From Frankiales bacterium (GTDB lineage: Bacteria > Actinomycetota > Actinomycetes > Mycobacteriales > SCTD01), in contig JAODNQ010000266.1 in assembly GCA_025464695.1 (NCBI GenBank), positions 1 to 5,626 on the forward strand: a stretch of 5,626 nt of DNA, read 5' to 3'. Both the position numbers and the translations under genes were made by a program. Below, piece after piece: positions 1 to 5,626 of the stretch (positions within the stretch are counted from its first letter, which is position 1; each line of letters opens with the position of its first letter). A model generated the notes under the pieces. That model was given only the letters and a program-made list of their open reading frames with translations, made no database searches and had not been told where the DNA came from.

Positions 1-131
1 GCCCCGTCGCCGCCACGCTCCCCACCACGGGCGTCTCCCCGGCCCTCGCGGCCGGTGCCGCCGTCCTGGTCGCGGGCGCCGCGGTCGCCACCAAGGCGGC
101 GCAGTCGGCAGGCTCCGCCGAGCCCGCGTAG
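1..131 (+). CDS. C-terminal end of a putative LPXTG-type surface protein (5' truncated)
   Basis: Only the last 42 residues are in the window, read from base 3 to the TAG at 129-131. The seen tail has LPTTG (bases 18-32), then about 20 mostly Ala/Val/Gly residues with a Pro, then a single Lys and an 11-residue ending AAQSAGSAEPA. An LPXTG motif followed by a hydrophobic span is the layout of a sortase cell-wall sorting signal, in which sortase cuts between Thr and Gly and links the protein to peptidoglycan. Actinobacterial surface proteins often end this way. The odd point is the tail: typical signals finish with a cluster of Arg/Lys, while here there is one Lys and even a Glu. The main body, signal peptide and function lie upstream and are unknown. 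A plain secreted or membrane protein with a chance LPTTG is the alternative. Confidence 0.68.
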   Translation, partial: PVAATLPTTGVSPALAAGAAVLVAGAAVATKAAQSAGSAEPA

Positions 132-151
132 GGCGACGCGCTCGAGCACGT

Positions 152-186
152 CGGGCGGTCCTGGGGTCCATCCCCGGGGCCGCCCG
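152..186 (+). terminator. Hairpin terminator of the upstream surface-protein gene
   Basis: The left arm CGGGCGGTCCTGGGG (152-166) pairs with CCCCGGGGCCGCCCG (172-186) around a 5-base loop TCCAT. That gives 15 continuous pairs when two G-U wobbles (159/179 and 162/176) are allowed. These wobbles exist only in RNA made from the + strand; the opposite transcript would have two A-C mismatches, so the hairpin suits rightward transcription. It starts 20 bases after the upstream stop codon. No U-tract follows, which is common for terminators of high-GC actinobacteria. It would also insulate clpB from read-through. Confidence 0.72.
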
Positions 187-215
187 TCGGCGTTCCCGGG
201 GAGAGGCAGCACAGA

Positions 216-236
216 CTTGAGCGGAATCGAGTCAAC
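216..236 (+). promoter_or_regulatory. HAIR-like operator for HspR upstream of clpB
   Basis: CTTGAGC (216-222), a 7-base spacer GGAATCG, and AGTCAAC (230-236) match the HspR-associated inverted repeat CTTGAGT-N7-ACTCAAG at 6 of 7 and 5 of 7 positions with the exact spacing. HspR is the MerR-like repressor of dnaK, clpB and lon in Streptomyces and mycobacteria; it binds HAIR with DnaK as co-repressor. Its position 54 bases before the clpB start, overlapping a promoter-like element, fits this role. Neither hspR nor dnaK is in the window, so regulator identity is inferred from the motif and target gene. Confidence 0.74.
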
Positions 237-248
237 TCTGCGTACGTT
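223..248 (+). promoter_or_regulatory. SigH/SigR-type stress promoter of clpB
   Basis: GGAAT (223-227) is separated by exactly 18 bases from GTT (246-248), matching the GGAAT-N18/19-GTT pattern of the actinobacterial redox/heat ECF sigma factors SigR (Streptomyces) and SigH (mycobacteria, corynebacteria). A transcript would start near 253-256, giving a leader of about 35 bases. The -35 element sits inside the HAIR spacer, so HspR binding should block polymerase. A looser housekeeping-type reading also exists: TTGAGC (217-222) and TACGTT (243-248), but with a long 20-base spacer. The ECF reading fits better. Confidence 0.6.
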
Positions 249-276
249 GGGGAGAGCAGACCCTGCACCGACGCAC

Positions 277-283
277 GAGAGGA
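277..283 (+). promoter_or_regulatory. Ribosome binding site fixing the GTG start of clpB
   Basis: GAGAGGA lies 6 bases before the GTG at 290. The protein from that codon begins [14 protein letters not shown], the usual start of actinobacterial ClpB, so the GTG start is well supported. Confidence 0.8.
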
Positions 284-289
284 ACCGCC

Positions 290-2881
290 GTGGACGCCGA
301 CCGCCTCACCACCCGTAGCCAGGAGGCCGTCTCGACGGCCGTCCGCCGGGCCAGCGCCGAGGGCCACCCCGAGGTCGCCCCGGTCCACCTGCTGCTCGCC
401 CTGCTCGACCAGAACGACGGCATCGCCGGCCCGCTGCTGACCGCCGTCGGCGCCGCTCCGGCCACGGTCCGCACCCGTGCCCTCGCGCTCCTCGAGCGGC
501 TGCCGAAGGCGCAGGGCGCGAACGTGGCCGCCCCCGGGCTGTCGCGCTCGCTGATGGCGGTCATGAACGTGGCCCAGCACAAGGCCACCGAGGTGGGCGA
601 CGACTACGTCTCCACCGAGCACCTGCTGGTCGGCCTGGCCGACTCCGGCGGCGACGTCGCCGAGCTGCTCAAGGGCGAGCGCGCCCTGCCCAAGACCCTG
701 ATGGAGGCCTTCTCGAAGGTCCGGGGTGCGGCCCGTCGGGTCACCACCCAGGACCCGGAGTCGACCTACAAGGCGCTCGAGAAGTACGGCGTCGACCTCA
801 CCGACCGCGCCCGGCGCGGCGAGCTCGACCCGGTGATCGGCCGCGACACCGAGATCCGCCGCGTGGTCCAGGTCCTCAGCAGGCGGACCAAGAACAACCC
901 CGTGCTGATCGGTGAGCCCGGCGTCGGCAAGACGGCCGTCGTCGAGGGCCTCGCGCAGCGCGTCGTCGACGGCGACGTGCCGGAGAGCCTGCGCGGCAAG
1001 CGCATCGTGTCGCTCGACATGGCCGCCCTGGTGGCCGGCGCGCAGTACCGCGGGCAGTTCGAGGAGCGGCTCAAGGCCGTCCTGCAGGAGATCACCGAGT
1101 CCGACGGCGAGGTCATCACGTTCGTCGACGAGCTCCACACCGTCGTCGGTGCGGGCAAGGCCGAGGGCTCCATGGACGCCGGCAACATGCTCAAGCCGAT
1201 GCTCGCCCGCGGCGAGCTGCGGATGGTCGGCGCGACGACGCTCGACGAGTACCGCCAGCACATCGAGAAGGACCCGGCGCTGGAGCGCCGCTTCCAGCAG
1301 GTGCTGGTCGGCGAGCCGTCCGTCGAGGACACGATCGCGATCCTGCGCGGCCTCAAGGGGCGCTACGAGAGCCACCACAAGGTCGACATCAGCGACAGCG
1401 CGCTGGTCGCCGCCGCCACCCTGTCCGACCGGTACATCAGCTCGCGCTTCCTGCCCGACAAGGCGATCGACCTCGTCGACGAGGCGGCGTCGCGGCTGCG
1501 CATGGAGATCGACAGCCGGCCGGTCGAGATCGACGAGCTGCAGCGCGCCGTCGACCGCGCCCGGATGGAGATGCTCGCGCTGGAGCGCGAGACCGACGCC
1601 GCCTCCCACGAGAGGCTGGCGGTCCTGCGCCGTGACACCGCCGACCGCGAGGAGCAGCTGCAGTCGCTGCTCGCCCGGTGGGAGCGGGAGAAGGGCGGCC
1701 TGAACCGGGTCGGCGAGCTCAAGCAGCAGCTCGACGCCCTGCGCACCGAGGCCGAGAACGCCCAGCGCAGCAACGACTTCGAGGCGGCGTCCCGGCTGCT
1801 CTACGCCGAGATCCCCGCCGTGGAGAAGGAGCTCGAGGGCCTCGCCGGCAGCACGGAGTCGCGGATGGTGGAGGAGCAGGTCGGGGCCGACGACGTCGCC
1901 GAGGTCGTCAGCGCGTGGACCGGCATCCCGGCCGGCCGCATGCTCGAGGGCGAGACGTCCAAGCTCCTGCGCATGGAGGAGGAGCTCGGGCGGCGGCTCG
2001 TGGGCCAGCGCTCCGCGGTCGAAGCCGTGTCCGACGCCGTCCGGCGCTCCCGCACCGGCATCAGCGACCCCGACCGCCCCACCGGCTCGTTCCTGTTCCT
2101 CGGGCCGACCGGGGTGGGCAAGACCGAGCTCGCCAAGGCGCTCGCGGCGTTCCTGTTCGACGACGAGCGCGCCATGACGCGCATCGACATGAGCGAGTAC
2201 GGCGAGAAGCACTCGGTGGCGCGCCTGGTCGGTGCGCCCCCCGGCTACGTCGGCTACGAGAGCGGCGGCCAGCTGACCGAGGCCGTGCGGCGCCGCCCCT
2301 ACAACGTGGTGCTGCTCGACGAGGTCGAGAAGGCGCACCCCGACGTGTTCGACGTGCTCCTGCAGGTGCTCGACGACGGCCGGCTCACCGACGGTCAGGG
2401 CCGCACCGTCGACTTCCGCAACACGATCCTGGTGCTGACGAGCAACCTCGGCAGCCAGTACGTGTCCGACCCCCTGCTCGACCCCGAGCAGCGCCGCGAC
2501 AAGGTCCTGGAGGTCGTGCAGCGGACGTTCAAGCCGGAGTTCCTCAACCGGCTCGACGACGTCGTCGTGTTCGACGCCCTGACCACCGAGGACCTGACCC
2601 GGATCGTCGACCTGCAGGTGTCGCTGCTGGCGGCGCGGCTGCGGGAGCGGCGGCTCGTCCTCGAGGTCACGCCCGCGGCCCGCGAGTGGCTGTCGCTGAC
2701 CGGCTACGACCCCGCCTACGGCGCGCGGCCGCTGCGGCGGCTGGTGCAGAAGGCCGTCGGCGACACGCTGGCCCGCTCGCTGCTGTCGGGCGAGGTGCGT
2801 GACGGCGACGAGGTGGTCGTCGACGTCCGGGAGGACCGCAGCGGGCTGACGGTCGCGCCCGTGGTGTCGCTGAGCAAGTAG
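290..2881 (+). CDS. clpB: ATP-dependent protein disaggregase ClpB (Hsp100 chaperone)
   Basis: ClpB is a cytoplasmic hexameric AAA+ ring that pulls polypeptides out of heat-induced aggregates and hands them to DnaK-DnaJ-GrpE for refolding. At 863 residues it is full length (E. coli ClpB has 857). Domains in order: the double Clp-N repeat (about 1-145); AAA+ module 1 with Walker A GEPGVGKT (208-215), pore Tyr253 in YRG, Walker B Asp280-Glu281 and arginine fingers Arg333-Arg334; the coiled-coil middle domain (about 406-525) with RWEREK at 463-468, which distinguishes ClpB from ClpA; AAA+ module 2 with Walker A GPTGVGKT (605-612), pore Tyr653 in GYVGYE, Walker B Asp677-Glu678, sensor-1 TSN (717-719), Arg754 and sensor-2 GAR (811-813). 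No IGF/IGL-type ClpP-docking tripeptide is seen in module 2, so it is a disaggregase and not a protease partner. All catalytic residues are intact. The gene stands alone between two hairpins and is probably controlled by HspR and a SigH/SigR-type sigma factor. Confidence 0.98.
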   Translation: MDADRLTTRSQEAVSTAVRRASAEGHPEVAPVHLLLALLDQNDGIAGPLLTAVGAAPATVRTRALALLERLPKAQGANVAAPGLSRSLMAVMNVAQHKATEVGDDYVSTEHLLVGLADSGGDVAELLKGERALPKTLMEAFSKVRGAARRVTTQDPESTYKALEKYGVDLTDRARRGELDPVIGRDTEIRRVVQVLSRRTKNNPVLIGEPGVGKTAVVEGLAQRVVDGDVPESLRGKRIVSLDMAALVAGAQYRGQFEERLKAVLQEITESDGEVITFVDELHTVVGAGKAEGSMDAGNMLKPMLARGELRMVGATTLDEYRQHIEKDPALERRFQQVLVGEPSVEDTIAILRGLKGRYESHHKVDISDSALVAAATLSDRYISSRFLPDKAIDLVDEAASRLRMEIDSRPVEIDELQRAVDRARMEMLALERETDAASHERLAVLRRDTADREEQLQSLLARWEREKGGLNRVGELKQQLDALRTEAENAQRSNDFEAASRLLYAEIPAVEKELEGLAGSTESRMVEEQVGADDVAEVVSAWTGIPAGRMLEGETSKLLRMEEELGRRLVGQRSAVEAVSDAVRRSRTGISDPDRPTGSFLFLGPTGVGKTELAKALAAFLFDDERAMTRIDMSEYGEKHSVARLVGAPPGYVGYESGGQLTEAVRRRPYNVVLLDEVEKAHPDVFDVLLQVLDDGRLTDGQGRTVDFRNTILVLTSNLGSQYVSDPLLDPEQRRDKVLEVVQRTFKPEFLNRLDDVVVFDALTTEDLTRIVDLQVSLLAARLRERRLVLEVTPAAREWLSLTGYDPAYGARPLRRLVQKAVGDTLARSLLSGEVRDGDEVVVDVREDRSGLTVAPVVSLSK

Positions 2882-2893
2882 TCCCGTGAACGC

Positions 2894-2930
2894 CGGAAAG
2901 CCCGGTCCCCGTGGGGGACCGGGCCTTCCG
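2894..2930. terminator. Bidirectional hairpin terminator between convergent genes
   Basis: GCCCGGTCCCC (2900-2910) and GGGGACCGGGC (2914-2924) form 11 perfect pairs around the loop GTG. After one opposed pair (2899 A / 2925 C) the stem continues with CGGAA (2894-2898) against TTCCG (2926-2930). In the + transcript this pair is an A-C mismatch; in the - transcript it becomes a U-G wobble, so the stem is continuous for the leftward gene. The hairpin starts 12 bases after the clpB stop and 14 bases from the end of the IPT/TIG gene, so it can end both transcripts. There is no U-tract on either side. Confidence 0.82.
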
Positions 2931-2944
2931 CGTGCGGAGGGGGA

Positions 2945-4276
2945 CTAGCCGGCGGCCTTGACCGTCAGCTTGCGGCCGGTGTTGAGGTTGCCGCCCTTGC
3001 TGACCATCCAGACGTCGTAGGCGGTGCCGAGGGCGAAGCCGTTGGAGGAGACCTTCGGCATGAGGTACGTCGCCGTGGCGGCGCTGCTCGTGCCCTGCGG
3101 CGAGACGCTCTTCGCGCCGGCGCCGGCGCCGAAGTAGAGCTTGACGCCCTTGAGGTTGCTGCCGGTCACCGTGACGACGGTGTTGGTGGCGGCGACGGTC
3201 GGGTCGACCGGCAGCGTCGTCGTGCTGATGGCGGTGACGACCGGGGCGACGAGGTACTCGAAGCTCAGCTTGTTGCTCTTGAGGTCGCCGTTGCGGACCT
3301 CGATCGGGACCTTGACGACGTTGTCCTTGTTGGGCGTCAGGGTGTTGACCGTCTGGGTCGCCGACATGGCCGGCACCTGGACGTACAGCTCGGTCTCGGA
3401 GCCGACCACGAAGGTCGCCGGGGCGTAGCCGAAGGAGACGCCGTCGACGCCGCCGAGGCTGGTGCCCGTGATCCGGACGAAGGTGTTGGGGACGAGCGAG
3501 TCGGCGGACTTCACCGTGGCGTACCGGCCGGTGGTCGCGGTCGGGGTCGCGGCCGTGACCGCCGTCGGGACGGGGACGACGTTCCAGCTCGAGCTCAGCG
3601 TGCCGCTGCCCCAGAAGCTGGTGGCGGTGATGCTGTACTTGGCCTTCTGCAGACCGCTCGGGACCTTGACGGTGACCTTGGTGTCGGTGGCGTCGGCGCT
3701 CTTGACCGGGACGGTCAGGGCGCCCAGCTGCAGCGACTGGGTCTCCTTGAGGTTGGTGCCGCTGACCTCGAGGGACCGGCCGTCGGTCGAGTACTTGGCG
3801 TTGACGAGCCGCGGCGCGGCCTTGTAGGTGTAGCCGGAGGCCAGCGTGACGTCCGCGGCCTCGACGTCGTCGGCGACGGAGTCGTCCTCACCGACGACCA
3901 GGGGGACGACGGCGTCGGTCGCGGCGTCGGTCTTGGACGGCGCCTTGGCGATGATCAGCTTGTCGGACAGGCGCAGGACCGAGGAGGCGGCGGTGCCGCC
4001 GAACGTCACGGTCGGGGTCGCGGGGAAGCCCGTGCCGACGATCTGCACGGCGTTGCCGGAGCCGTCGTAGGCGCCCTTGGCGTCCACGAGTGCGGTGGCG
4101 ACGACCTTGGCGAGCTTCGCGTCGGGGTTGGCGACCTTGGCGGAGGTGACCGTGATGACCGAGGGGGCGGCGTTGCCGGTCCCGACGACGAGGGCACCGA
4201 GGGTGCCGGTGGCGACGAGGGCGGCCGTCAGGCCCGCCACGCCCCGCCGGGCGGGGGAGAGAGTCTTCCGTGACAT
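2945..4276 (-). CDS. Secreted multi-repeat IPT/TIG-like protein
   Basis: The 443-residue product starts with a Sec-type signal peptide: basic MSRKTLSPARRG, a hydrophobic core to about residue 32, and likely cleavage after Ala36 or Ala37 in GNAAPS. The mature part looks like about four immunoglobulin-like IPT/TIG domains, each marked by a strand ending in a G-T/S-x-L/F turn: IVGTGF (79-84) followed by FGG (92-94), VSGTNL (171-176), ITGTSL (269-274) followed by SFGYAPATF, and VTGSNL (370-375) followed by YFGAG. The domains run roughly 40-152, 155-236, 237-343 and 344-441. The protein has no cysteine, is rich in Thr, Val, Ala and Ser, and carries an acidic patch at 130-142 in repeat 1. IPT/TIG domains are binding or structural modules of extracellular proteins; no catalytic domain is seen. 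No LPXTG motif, C-terminal membrane helix or lipobox is present, so release or non-covalent wall association is likely. The ATG at 4276 is preceded by AAGG 8 bases upstream. The specific function is unknown. Confidence 0.86.
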   Translation of the reverse strand: MSRKTLSPARRGVAGLTAALVATGTLGALVVGTGNAAPSVITVTSAKVANPDAKLAKVVATALVDAKGAYDGSGNAVQIVGTGFPATPTVTFGGTAASSVLRLSDKLIIAKAPSKTDAATDAVVPLVVGEDDSVADDVEAADVTLASGYTYKAAPRLVNAKYSTDGRSLEVSGTNLKETQSLQLGALTVPVKSADATDTKVTVKVPSGLQKAKYSITATSFWGSGTLSSSWNVVPVPTAVTAATPTATTGRYATVKSADSLVPNTFVRITGTSLGGVDGVSFGYAPATFVVGSETELYVQVPAMSATQTVNTLTPNKDNVVKVPIEVRNGDLKSNKLSFEYLVAPVVTAISTTTLPVDPTVAATNTVVTVTGSNLKGVKLYFGAGAGAKSVSPQGTSSAATATYLMPKVSSNGFALGTAYDVWMVSKGGNLNTGRKLTVKAAG

Positions 4277-4284
4277 GGGAGGTG

Positions 4285-4290
4285 CCTTCC
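4285..4290 (-). promoter_or_regulatory. Likely ribosome binding site of the IPT/TIG gene
   Basis: On the - strand GGAAGG lies 8 bases before the ATG at 4276. The match to the anti-Shine-Dalgarno sequence is moderate (AAGG), but the position is right and the signal peptide starts directly at this ATG. Confidence 0.55.
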
Positions 4291-4292
4291 GT

Positions 4293-4327
4293 GGGGTGGG
4301 GTGTGGGGAGCGGTCTGGGGGCGGGGG
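4293..4327 (+). other. Cluster of five G-runs with G-quadruplex potential
   Basis: On the + strand G-runs of 4 or 5 occur at 4293-4296, 4298-4301, 4305-4308, 4317-4321 and 4323-4327, with intervening stretches of 1, 3, 8 and 1 bases. One gap of 8 slightly exceeds the usual 7-base limit for a canonical four-run quadruplex. The cluster is 17-51 bases upstream of the IPT/TIG start, on its template strand, so that gene's leader RNA would be C-rich. A regulatory role is not shown. Confidence 0.4.
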
Positions 4328-4390
4328 CCCCGAGACGAGGCGCCTTCAAGGAGGTCAGTCGGGGGGGACGGCCGCCCGCTGAGCCCCGGA

Positions 4391-4464
4391 CGGGTGACGG
4401 AGCCTGAAGATGGCCCGCGTGGCTGCAGCCGCCGCTCCGGTGGGCTCGCCCGATCGGGTGACGG
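4391..4464 (+). repeat. 10-bp direct repeat upstream of the SDR gene
   Basis: CGGGTGACGG occurs at 4391-4400 and again at 4455-4464, 64 bases apart. The second copy overlaps the right arm of the palindrome at 4446-4461. Both lie in the divergent intergenic region just before the SDR start, where spaced regulator half-sites could sit. In DNA this rich in G and C a chance 10-base repeat is possible. Confidence 0.4.
4446..4461. promoter_or_regulatory. Operator-like palindrome before the SDR gene
   Basis: TCGCCCGATCGGGTGA contains the perfect palindrome CCCGATCGGG (4449-4458), extended by two further pairs after one mismatch (4448/4459). It ends 25 bases before the favoured SDR start at 4487, a plausible place for a dimeric repressor such as a TetR- or MarR-family protein. 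No regulator gene is in the window and no promoter elements are clear, so this is a candidate only. Confidence 0.35.
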
Positions 4465-4475
4465 CATGGCCCGTC

Positions 4476-4484
4476 AGGATGGGG
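4476..4484 (+). promoter_or_regulatory. Ribosome binding site deciding the SDR start
   Basis: AGGATGGGG gives AGGA 7 bases before the GTG at 4487. The in-frame ATG at 4466 has only a weak GGTGA 4 bases upstream, and the GTG at 4493 is 13 bases from AGGA. The GTG at 4487 is therefore favoured. Confidence 0.5.
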
Positions 4485-4486
4485 AT

Positions 4487-5287
4487 GTGACCGTGGACCC
4501 CGCCCCGACCCCCCGCCCCGTCGCCCTCGTGACCGGCGCGACCGCCGGCATCGGCGCGCAGTTCGCCGAGCAGCTGGTGTCCCGCGGCTGCGACCTCGTC
4601 CTCGTCGCCCGCGACACCGGCCGGCTCGAGGCCCTGGCGGACCGGCTGCGGGAGCGCGGCGCGCAGGTGGAGGTCCTGCCCGCCGACCTCGCCACCGACG
4701 AGGGCTGCGCGCGGGTCGAGTGGCGGCTCGGGGAGGGCGTCGACCTGCTGGTGAACAACGCCGGCCTGGGCAACCCCGGCGTCTTCCACGAGGGGACCCG
4801 TGAGTCCGAGGAGCACATGCTGCGCGTGAACGTCCGTGCGGTGCTGCGGCTGACGCACGCGGCGCTGCCGCCGATGGTCGCGCGGGGCCGCGGCCGGGTG
4901 CTCAACGTCAGCAGCGTCGCCGGCTTCGCCCCGGGCGCCCGCGGCGCCACCTACAGCGCCAGCAAGGCCTGGGTCACGAACTTCAGCGAGTCGCTGCACC
5001 TGCAGTACGCCCCGCGCGGGGTGACCGTGACGGCGCTGTGCCCGGGGTTCACCCGCACCGAGTTCCACAGCCGGGCGGAGATGGACGTGAGCGGGGTGCC
5101 GGGCCCCCTGTGGCTGTCGGGCCGGCGCGTGGTCAAGGACGCGCTGGACGACCTCGACGCCGGCAAGCCGCTGTCCGTGCCCGGCGCGCAGTACAAGGTG
5201 GTCGTCGCGCTGAGCCGGCTCGTCCCGAGCGGGCTGCGCGCCCGCGTCCTCACCCGCCTCGGCAGTCGCCTGCCGGGCAAGCGCTGA
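4487..5287 (+). CDS. Classical short-chain dehydrogenase/reductase (SDR), NADP(H)-type
   Basis: The product, 266 residues from the GTG at 4487, is a typical cytoplasmic Rossmann-fold oxidoreductase that reduces a carbonyl or oxidises an alcohol with a nicotinamide cofactor. Seen motifs: the cofactor loop TGATAGIG (16-23), Arg42 after the second strand (VARD), which usually means NADPH preference, Asp67 in ADL, NNAG (90-93), and a full catalytic tetrad Asn115, Ser143 (NVSSVAG), Tyr156 and Lys160 (YSASK). PGFTRTEFH (186-194) and the SVPGAQYK end are features I associate with a large actinobacterial SDR group of unknown substrate. The length is normal. An in-frame ATG at 4466 would add 7 residues, and the open frame extends further upstream, but those residues (RGCSRRSGG and similar) look non-coding. 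The next gene starts 46 bases after the stop on the same strand with no hairpin between, so the two may be co-transcribed. The substrate cannot be told. Confidence 0.94.
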   Translation: MTVDPAPTPRPVALVTGATAGIGAQFAEQLVSRGCDLVLVARDTGRLEALADRLRERGAQVEVLPADLATDEGCARVEWRLGEGVDLLVNNAGLGNPGVFHEGTRESEEHMLRVNVRAVLRLTHAALPPMVARGRGRVLNVSSVAGFAPGARGATYSASKAWVTNFSESLHLQYAPRGVTVTALCPGFTRTEFHSRAEMDVSGVPGPLWLSGRRVVKDALDDLDAGKPLSVPGAQYKVVVALSRLVPSGLRARVLTRLGSRLPGKR

Positions 5288-5333
5288 GCGAACAGGCTCG
5301 ACGCGGGGCGCCCACGGGAGCAGGGTCGTCGGC

Positions 5334-5626
5334 ATGAGGCTGCTGGTGCTGGGCGGGACGCGGTTCGTCGGTCGGGCGCTGGTGGCCGAGAGCCTGGCGC
5401 GCGGGCACGACGTCACCGCGCTCAACCGCGGCTCGACGCCCCTGCCCGTCGGCGTCGCCCTCCTGCGGGCCGACCGCACCGACGTCGGGGCCCTGGAGCA
5501 GGTCCTGCACGGGCACGCCTTCGACGGCGTCGTCGACACGTGGGCGGGAGCGCCGTCGGTCGCCCGTGACGCCGCCCGCGTGGTCGAGGCCCCGCGCCGG
5601 GCCTACGTCTCCAGCCAGTCGGTCTA
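5334..5626 (+). CDS. NAD-dependent epimerase/reductase family protein, N-terminal part (3' truncated)
   Basis: The first 97 residues are visible before the window ends. They start MRLLVLGGTRFVGRALV and continue with LARGHDVTALNRG (21-33), RADRTD (45-50), FDGVVDTW (63-70) and YVSSQSV (91-97). This is the nucleotide-binding half of an extended-type SDR: strand-glycine loop-helix, then a second strand ending in LNRG, then the VVDTW strand and the YVSSQSVY segment that carries the catalytic Ser in such enzymes. The loop reads GGTRFVG, with Arg10 where GGTGFIG enzymes have Gly. This variant marks an atypical SDR group that includes CSP41-like and isoflavone-reductase-like proteins. The ATG at 5334 is preceded by CAGGG 8 bases upstream. 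It is probably co-transcribed with the SDR gene before it. The substrate is unknown, and the C-terminal substrate domain is outside the window. Confidence 0.9.
   Translation, partial: MRLLVLGGTRFVGRALVAESLARGHDVTALNRGSTPLPVGVALLRADRTDVGALEQVLHGHAFDGVVDTWAGAPSVARDAARVVEAPRRAYVSSQSV

Noticed and set aside
55..318. An 87-residue open frame covering the clpB control region
   Set aside because: It overlaps the LPTTG gene end, the terminator, the HAIR-like site and the clpB start, and is Pro/Arg/Ser-rich with no family signal.
701..742. Internal translation start giving a short ClpB without the N-domain, as in E. coli
   Set aside because: The codon near residue 151 is GTC, not GTG, and Met138 at 701 has no convincing upstream ribosome site.
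912..1703. A 263-residue open frame on the + strand inside clpB
   Set aside because: It overlaps AAA+ module 1 in another frame, and its Ser/Arg/Thr-rich content reflects the GC-rich codons of clpB.
1678..2802. A 374-residue open frame on the + strand inside clpB
   Set aside because: It is out of frame with an intact ClpB AAA+ module 2 and has low-complexity Arg/Ala/Gly content with no recognisable domain.
3195..3212. LPVDP in the IPT/TIG protein (residues 355-359) as a sortase motif
   Set aside because: It lacks the T-G ending, is 85 residues from the C-terminus, and is not followed by a hydrophobic span and basic tail.
4321..4349. Housekeeping promoter for the IPT/TIG gene with -35 TTGAAG (4344-4349, - strand)
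   Set aside because: At the expected 17-base distance the -10 region reads CCCCGC, which does not match TAnnnT, so the promoter remains unidentified.
4301..4486. N-terminal extension of the SDR to 328 residues
   Set aside because: The added residues are Arg/Gly/Ser-rich, come from the G-run region, and do not resemble an SDR N-terminus; AGGA before the GTG at 4487 supports a short form.
4355..5539. A 394-residue open frame on the - strand across the SDR gene
   Set aside because: It mirrors the codon pattern of the + strand SDR and epimerase genes, is Arg/Ala/Pro-rich without motifs, and crosses two well-supported genes. It is an antisense shadow typical of high-GC DNA.

Overview
The DNA is very GC-rich. 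Codons end mostly in G or C, one gene uses a GTG start, the terminators lack U-tracts, and the stress promoter carries an HspR-type inverted repeat. Together these point to a high-GC Actinomycetota chromosome; I cannot name a genus from the sequence alone. It reads as an ordinary chromosomal segment, with no sign of phage, insertion sequences, CRISPR or RNA genes.

Layout, left to right. (1) Bases 1-131 (+) are the 3' end of a surface-protein gene whose last 42 residues hold an LPTTG sortase-type motif and a hydrophobic stretch; a wobble-containing hairpin at 152-186 follows it. (2) Bases 190-289 are the control region of clpB, where a HAIR-like operator (216-236) overlaps a GGAAT-N18-GTT promoter of the SigH/SigR type. 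(3) Bases 290-2881 (+) encode a complete ClpB disaggregase of 863 residues. (4) A strong hairpin at 2894-2930 lies between the convergent gene ends. (5) Bases 2945-4276 (-) encode a secreted, cysteine-free protein made of about four IPT/TIG-like beta-sandwich repeats. (6) Bases 4277-4486 are a divergent intergenic region with G-runs, a 10-bp direct repeat and a palindrome. (7) Bases 4487-5287 (+) encode a classical short-chain dehydrogenase/reductase (SDR). (8) Bases 5334-5626 (+) are the 5' end of an atypical extended-SDR (GGTRFVG-type) gene cut by the window edge, probably co-transcribed with the SDR.

How the genes relate: clpB appears to be a stand-alone stress gene, insulated by hairpins on both sides. 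The two surface or secreted proteins and the two NAD(P)-dependent enzymes are neighbours with no evident shared pathway. I found no convincing undescribed multi-gene system. The items most worth a second look are the compact clpB promoter, where the sigma-factor -35 element sits inside the repressor operator's spacer, and the IPT/TIG protein, whose role and mode of surface retention cannot be read from the sequence.
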